Origin: a bacterium
GTDB lineage: Bacteria; Planctomycetota; Phycisphaerae; Phycisphaerales; SM1A02
Length of the DNA stretch: 47,884 bases
Direction: 5' to 3'
Assembly (NCBI GenBank): GCA_029977865.1
Contig: JAPOKA010000003.1
Span: 34,668 to 82,551, forward strand
Part shown: positions 43,480 to 47,884 of the stretch, one piece after another
Layout: every line of letters starts with the position of its first letter
Numbering within the stretch: position 1 is the first letter of the stretch
The notes under the pieces: generated by a model
Told to the model about the DNA's origin: nothing
What the model saw: the letters and a program-made list of their open reading frames with translations, nothing else
Databases searched by the model: none
Translations under genes and position numbers: made by a program

Positions 43480-44156
43480 AGGAAGCCCAGCCGCACGACC
43501 ATCTCGGGCTCATCGACATCTCGATGGAGCACTCCCCGCGACTGTCGGTCTTCCCCGGCGACACCCCGCTCTCGCGCGAAGTGCTGCTCGACACCGCACG
43601 CGGCGACAACATCACCCTCTCGACCCTGCACACCACCGTGCATCTGGGCACGCACCTCGATGCACCGATCCACTACGGCGGCCGCGAGGCGATGGAAGAG
43701 GTGCCGCTCTCGCGAACCTGCGGCCGCTGCCTGGTGGTCGCCTGCGCCGGACCCTGGCAGGAGGGTCGCGTGGCGATCGCGAACATCGCCGCCTCGCTCG
43801 AGGCACTCGGCTTCGCCGGCGATGCACCGCTTCCCTCCCGGGTGCTTCTTGCCACCGGTTCCAACCCCGATCCCACGCGGTGGAACACCGGGTTCGCGGG
43901 ACTCGCGCCGGCGCTCGTCGATCACCTCGCCGATCGCGGGGTCGCGCTTGTCGGCACCGACGCACCGAGCGTCGACACCGCCGAATCGAAGGACCTCCCC
44001 GGACATGCCCGTTGCCTCGCCCGCGAGGTGCTCATCCTCGAGGGACTGCGACTCGAGGGGGTGGTGCCGGGCGGGTACGAGCTCTTCTGCCTGCCGCTTC
44101 GTCTCGTCGGCTTCGATGGCTGCCCGGTGCGGGCGGTGCTGCGGCGAATCGGCTGA
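43476..44156 (+). CDS. kynB: Kynurenine formamidase (arylformamidase)
   Basis: 226 residues, cyclase/KynB family. VHLGTHLDAPIHYG is the HxxxHxDxPxH metal motif, preceded by DISMEHSPRLSVFPGDTPLS. GTDAPSVDTAESKDLPGH is also conserved. It hydrolyses N-formylkynurenine to kynurenine. It overlaps the monooxygenase gene by 4 bp and ends the operon. The formylkynurenine-making tryptophan 2,3-dioxygenase is not in the window. Confidence 0.94.
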   Translation: MKEAQPHDHLGLIDISMEHSPRLSVFPGDTPLSREVLLDTARGDNITLSTLHTTVHLGTHLDAPIHYGGREAMEEVPLSRTCGRCLVVACAGPWQEGRVAIANIAASLEALGFAGDAPLPSRVLLATGSNPDPTRWNTGFAGLAPALVDHLADRGVALVGTDAPSVDTAESKDLPGHARCLAREVLILEGLRLEGVVPGGYELFCLPLRLVGFDGCPVRAVLRRIG

Positions 44157-44375
44157 TCCCCGCACGGACCGATACGCGACCCGGCAGGTCTCGGGGTTCG
44201 ATCGACGCGGGTTGGCGTCATCGCGCTGTCCGAATGGGCAAGCCCCTCCGGTTGTGACGGCTGGGCGTGCCACTCGACCGCGATGATCTTGGAGGCTGAT
44301 TTCTGGAACTTGGGCGAACTGGGGGTATGTTCACCTCGTCCGGTGATGTCGCGTCGCCATTGATTGACCAACACC

Positions 44376-47300
44376 ATGCCAGCACCAGCCAACGGTGGGC
44401 TGTTTCCCCCGCTTCCCGCCGCCATCCTTCTATTGACGCTCCTCGCCGGCAGCGGCGCGGCGTTCGCGGATGGGCTTGGCGATCCGGAGGACTGCAACGG
44501 CAACGGAGTGCCCGACGCGGAGGACATCGCTGACGGCACGAGCCTCGACTGCAACGGCGACGGACTTCCCGACGAGTGCCAGAGCTGCCTCGATCCAGAC
44601 GGCAACGGGCTTCTCGATCCCTGCGAGCTCGCCGCGGGTGAAGGGCTCAGCGGGCAGTACTGGCAGTCGATCGGCGGCGCCGGCAACTTCTCGCAGCGAC
44701 TCTTCAGCCGCATCGATCCGCAGATCGACTTCAACTTCGACGGCGACCCGACCGTGCCCGTCGACGAGTTCTGCGTGCGCTGGACCGGCCTGCTGCGAGC
44801 ACCGGTCGCCGGGACCTACACCTTCTGGACCACCACCGACGACGGAGTGCGGCTCTGGATCGATGGGGTGCGCATCATCAACAAGTGGCAGCCGCAGAGC
44901 CCCACCACGTGGTCGGCCAGCATCGATCTCGACGGCGATCCGGTCTCGATCCGCATGGACTACTACGAAGCGGGCGGCGGCGCCCTCGCTCGACTCGAGT
45001 GGCGGACTCCCGGCGGCGAACGCGAGGTGATTCCAGCCTCGGCGCTGCAGCCGCTTGCAGACCTCGACGGCGACGGATGGTCGGATGCGGCGCAGGACTG
45101 CGACCTCGACGGCGTGGTCGATGCCCAGTCGCTCCTCGAGGGTCATCCCGATTGCGACGGCAACTGCGTCCCCGACTTCTGCGATGTGGTTCCGGCGGTT
45201 CCGACGGGGTACTGGCGCTTCGAGAAGGGTGCGGTCTTCGCCGACTCGGGGCCGTGGGGACTCGACGCGATCGCGACCGCGACCGCCACCCTCGCCGAGG
45301 TGCCGGTCGCGACGATTCCGCAGACCGGAGCAGCGAACCTGCTGGCGCGGAACTTCGGCGGAACCGGAAGCATGGTGGTGGCCGACCCCGAGGCGCGGCT
45401 GTCCTTCGCTCAAGAGGGCTTCACCATCGAGGCATGGGTCCGTCTCGCCGGCTTCGGCGGGACCGGCGGCCCGCCCGAGCGTCGGCTGCTCGTGCAGCGC
45501 AAGCCCGCGGATGCAGGCGACGGGCAGCTCGAGTACGCCTTCTATGCGCAGATCGGCGACCTTGCCGGCGCCATCGACACCATCTTCGGCGACACCGGTT
45601 CGATCTCGGGACGCGAGATGGCCATCCGCTTCGGCAACGGCGGCAGCGGAACCGCCGGCACGTGGGCGGCGATCTCCTCGATCGAGATCTCCGGCGGCGA
45701 CTGGCACTTCATCTCCGTCGCCTTCGATCCGATCGCCGACACCGTGCGCTTCTCGATCGACGGCGTGTTCGAGACGGTGCCGGTCGGCGACCTCCCGCGG
45801 GTCGAGAGCGGTGGCCCGCTGCTCGTGGGTGCCCACTCCAGCGCCAACGGATCCCTCAACCAGTTCTTCGGCGGCGACCTCGACGAACTGCGAATCACCC
45901 GCGGGGTCCTCGATCCCAAGCGGATGCTCGACGATCCTCGCGGCCTCGACTGCGACCACAACGGCGTGCCCGACGCCTGCGACATCGCCGACGGCCTGCT
46001 CAACGACTGCAACCTCGACGGCGACCCCGACCTCTGCGACCCCGACTGCGACGGTGACGGAGTCAGCGACGTCTGCGAGGTCTTCTACGGCAACGAGAGC
46101 GACTGCAACGGCAACGGCATCCTCGATGCCTGCGAGATCGCCGCCGATCCCGCGATCGACTGCGACGGCAACGGCCTCCCCGACGAGTGCCAGCTCGACC
46201 TCGAGGACTGCAACGGCAACGGCATCGTCGACGCCTGCGACCTCGCGGCGGGCACCAGCGGAGACTGCGACAGCGACGGCGTGCCCGACGAGTGCCAGCT
46301 CGGCGAACCGCTCGTCTACGCCATCGACGACGGTGCCGCGGAGTTCGGCATCCGCTCGGAAGGCACCAGGATGGCCTGGCTCACCCGCTTCAGCGTCGAT
46401 GACGGCGCCGGCGTGATCGAGGCGCTGCAGTTCATGTTCGTCTTCCTGCCCGAGAACGCCACCGCCACCATCGGGGTCTGGAGCGATCCCAACGGCGACG
46501 GCGTCCCCGACGATGCGCAGCTGCTGCGCTCGAAGGTGGTCAACACCTCGCCGCTCTCGGTCTTCCGCACCTTCGACATCCAGGACGTCGCGGTGGGACC
46601 GACCGGCACCTCGTTCTTCGTGGGGGCGTGGATGCCGGTGACCGAGTCGGACTTCCCGGCGCCGCTCGACACCAACGGCGAGGTCCTCGTCGAGCGCTGC
46701 TGGCTGATCGGATACGACTCGCCGATCGATCCGAACGACCTCGCCGCCGGCGCGGTCGCCTTCGAGACCATCGAGCAGGCGCTCTTCCCCGGCAAGTGGC
46801 TGATCCGGGCGGTGGCGACCACCACCAGCGGCGACTGCAACCAGAACGGCGTCCCCGACGAGTGCGACATCGACGACGGCACCAGCGCCGACCGCGACGG
46901 CACCGGCATTCCCGACGAGTGCGAGGACTGCAACGGCAACGGCATCCTCGACTCGAGCGACGTCGCTTCGGGGGTGAGCCTCGACTGCAACGGCGATCTC
47001 GTCCCCGACGAGTGCCAGATCTTCCTCGGCGACTGCAACCAGAACGGCGTGCCCGATGCCTGCGAACTCGAGGGGAACGACTGCAATCAGAACGGCCTGC
47101 TCGACGAGTGCGACATCGCCGCGGGAATCAGCGAGGACTTCGACGGCACCGGCGTGCCCGACGAGTGCGAGGACTGCAACGGCAACGGCACCCTCGATTC
47201 GATCGACGTCTTCTCCGGGGTGAGCCTCGACTGCAACGGCGATCTCGTTCCCGACGAGTGCCAGTTCGGCCCGCCTCCGCTCGAGGTCGAGTACGCCCTC

Positions 47301-47884
47301 GACGACGGCAGCCGCGAGGGCAACTACGGCGTGCTCGGCGTGGCCGACTACGTCTGGCTCAACCAGTTCCAGGTCGAGCCGGGCGGCGAGACCATCGGCA
47401 CCATCTCGGTGGTGCTCGGCAACGTCTTCAGCGGAACCGCCTACGAGGTGGTGCTGTGGAGCGATCCCAACGGCGACGGCGAACCCGACGACGCCGAGGT
47501 GCTCGCCAGCGCGGCCGCGAACACCGCCAACGCCAACACCAGCGTCTTCAACGACATCGCCATCGTGCCGACCTACGTGGGACCGCCGGGCACCTCGTTC
47601 TTCGCCGGCGCCTTCTTCCACGACGAGTACGGGAACCAGACCCCCATTCCCGCCGACAACAACTCGATCGTGGCGCTGCGATCGTGGGTCTCGATCGACA
47701 CCGTGGTCGATCCCGAGGCGCTTGCCGACGCGGCGATCTACGGAATCCTCGCCCAGGCCAACACCCTGGTGCGGGCCTACGGCTTCGACGGAGTTCTTCC
47801 CAACGACTGCAACCAGAACGGCGTCCCCGACGACTGCGACATCGCCGACGGACTCGAAGGCGACGCCAATGCCAACGGCATTCC
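44376..47884 (+). CDS. Giant exported PA14/LamG/DCNGNG-repeat protein, 3' end cut by window edge
   Basis: At least 1169 residues; no stop occurs before the window edge. A signal peptide (1-32) is followed by the first DCNGNGVPD-type repeats, a PA14 domain (about 90-210), a LamG/concanavalin-like domain (about 277-515), and then runs of DCNGNGxxDxC repeats separated by two homologous modules of about 170 residues (near 644-815 and 966-1142; YAIDDG and YALDDG). Asp/Asn/Gly at fixed spacing suggest calcium binding (thrombospondin type 3 or dockerin-like). PA14 and LamG domains bind carbohydrate, so a surface adhesin or glycan-binding role is inferred. A long open frame on the other strand is a by-product of composition. 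Confidence 0.9.
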   Translation, partial: MPAPANGGLFPPLPAAILLLTLLAGSGAAFADGLGDPEDCNGNGVPDAEDIADGTSLDCNGDGLPDECQSCLDPDGNGLLDPCELAAGEGLSGQYWQSIGGAGNFSQRLFSRIDPQIDFNFDGDPTVPVDEFCVRWTGLLRAPVAGTYTFWTTTDDGVRLWIDGVRIINKWQPQSPTTWSASIDLDGDPVSIRMDYYEAGGGALARLEWRTPGGEREVIPASALQPLADLDGDGWSDAAQDCDLDGVVDAQSLLEGHPDCDGNCVPDFCDVVPAVPTGYWRFEKGAVFADSGPWGLDAIATATATLAEVPVATIPQTGAANLLARNFGGTGSMVVADPEARLSFAQEGFTIEAWVRLAGFGGTGGPPERRLLVQRKPADAGDGQLEYAFYAQIGDLAGAIDTIFGDTGSISGREMAIRFGNGGSGTAGTWAAISSIEISGGDWHFISVAFDPIADTVRFSIDGVFETVPVGDLPRVESGGPLLVGAHSSANGSLNQFFGGDLDELRITRGVLDPKRMLDDPRGLDCDHNGVPDACDIADGLLNDCNLDGDPDLCDPDCDGDGVSDVCEVFYGNESDCNGNGILDACEIAADPAIDCDGNGLPDECQLDLEDCNGNGIVDACDLAAGTSGDCDSDGVPDECQLGEPLVYAIDDGAAEFGIRSEGTRMAWLTRFSVDDGAGVIEALQFMFVFLPENATATIGVWSDPNGDGVPDDAQLLRSKVVNTSPLSVFRTFDIQDVAVGPTGTSFFVGAWMPVTESDFPAPLDTNGEVLVERCWLIGYDSPIDPNDLAAGAVAFETIEQALFPGKWLIRAVATTTSGDCNQNGVPDECDIDDGTSADRDGTGIPDECEDCNGNGILDSSDVASGVSLDCNGDLVPDECQIFLGDCNQNGVPDACELEGNDCNQNGLLDECDIAAGISEDFDGTGVPDECEDCNGNGTLDSIDVFSGVSLDCNGDLVPDECQFGPPPLEVEYALDDGSREGNYGVLGVADYVWLNQFQVEPGGETIGTISVVLGNVFSGTAYEVVLWSDPNGDGEPDDAEVLASAAANTANANTSVFNDIAIVPTYVGPPGTSFFAGAFFHDEYGNQTPIPADNNSIVALRSWVSIDTVVDPEALADAAIYGILAQANTLVRAYGFDGVLPNDCNQNGVPDDCDIADGLEGDANANGI
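46833..47018 (+). repeat. First copy of a 186-bp repeat block in the giant protein gene
   Basis: 62 codons with several DCNGNG/DCNQNG units. It matches 47079-47264 at a fixed offset of 246 bp, with the part after 46911 nearly identical in nucleotides. This indicates a recent internal duplication. Confidence 0.85.
47079..47264 (+). repeat. Second copy of the 186-bp repeat block
   Basis: This is the matching copy of 46833-47018. It keeps the frame and the Cys spacing; the few differences are mostly at third codon positions or in the variable residues. Confidence 0.85.

Noticed and set aside
44430-47621. A 1063-codon open frame antisense to the giant repeat protein
   Set aside because: It comes from GC-rich repeats on the other strand. 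It has no domain and mirrors the DCNGNG repeats, whereas the plus strand has PA14 and LamG domains and a signal peptide.
46833-47884. CRISPR-like repeat spacing near the right edge
   Set aside because: The repeats are in-frame codons for DCNGNG units with variable lengths and no unique spacers.

Overview
The window looks like chromosome of a Planctomycetota bacterium, most likely class Phycisphaerae. This is inferred from family-level signs only: very high GC with strong G/C in third codon positions, a short secreted protein with the Phycisphaerae-type PEP-CTERM tail (VPAPG, hydrophobic stretch, RRRR), a giant exported protein built on DCNGNGVPDEC repeats, an archaeal/eukaryotic-type prolyl-tRNA synthetase, and several unusual fusions. 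I saw no rRNA, tRNA, CRISPR array, phage or transposase gene. Most neighbouring genes overlap by 4 bp (ATGA), so many are probably co-translated.

Layout. 1-5.4 kb: a metallo-beta-lactamase-fold hydrolase cut by the left edge, an Hpt protein and a REC-GGDEF diguanylate cyclase, recO, a minus-strand operon of the redox repressor Rex with two lipoproteins, and metF. 5.4-14.9 kb: a secreted TPR-like protein, a single-pass membrane protein, metG, an AsmA-like/CHAD pair, a UbiA-type prenyltransferase, proS and a PEP-CTERM-like protein with a clear terminator. 14.9-15.4 kb: a 528-bp gap with a 45-bp near-copy of part of proS and a perfect hairpin. 15.4-19.2 kb: a four-gene surface-sugar operon (two SDR sugar-nucleotide enzymes, a nucleotidyltransferase, a GT4 glycosyltransferase). 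19.3-20.8 kb: an EVE-domain protein and a LolA-like exported protein.

20.9-31.5 kb is an alpha-glucan region: glgP and malQ, then (after an FkbM methyltransferase) an exported GH13 amylase divergent from a binding-protein/permease fusion and a second permease. The amylase would cut glucans outside the cytoplasm, the transporter would import the oligosaccharides, and MalQ plus GlgP would turn them into glucose-1-phosphate. No transporter ATPase is present. 31.5-37.2 kb: a RibBA protein whose GTP cyclohydrolase II half has lost its zinc ligands, a NagB/PIG-L fusion, and thiC behind a TPP riboswitch.

37.2-39.6 kb: a predicted nuclease-helicase protein (DUF2075/Schlafen-group-3-like), alone and with a perfect palindrome upstream. 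39.6-44.2 kb: a tightly overlapped kynurenine-pathway operon (ACMSD, kynureninase, kynurenine 3-monooxygenase, kynurenine formamidase). 44.4 kb to the right edge: the start of a giant exported PA14/LamG/DCNGNG-repeat protein.

The strongest leads for something unusual are the binding-protein/permease fusion, the degenerate RibBA, the NagB/PIG-L fusion with an altered active site, the solitary nuclease-helicase gene, and the proS-like fragment in the 14.9-15.4 kb gap.
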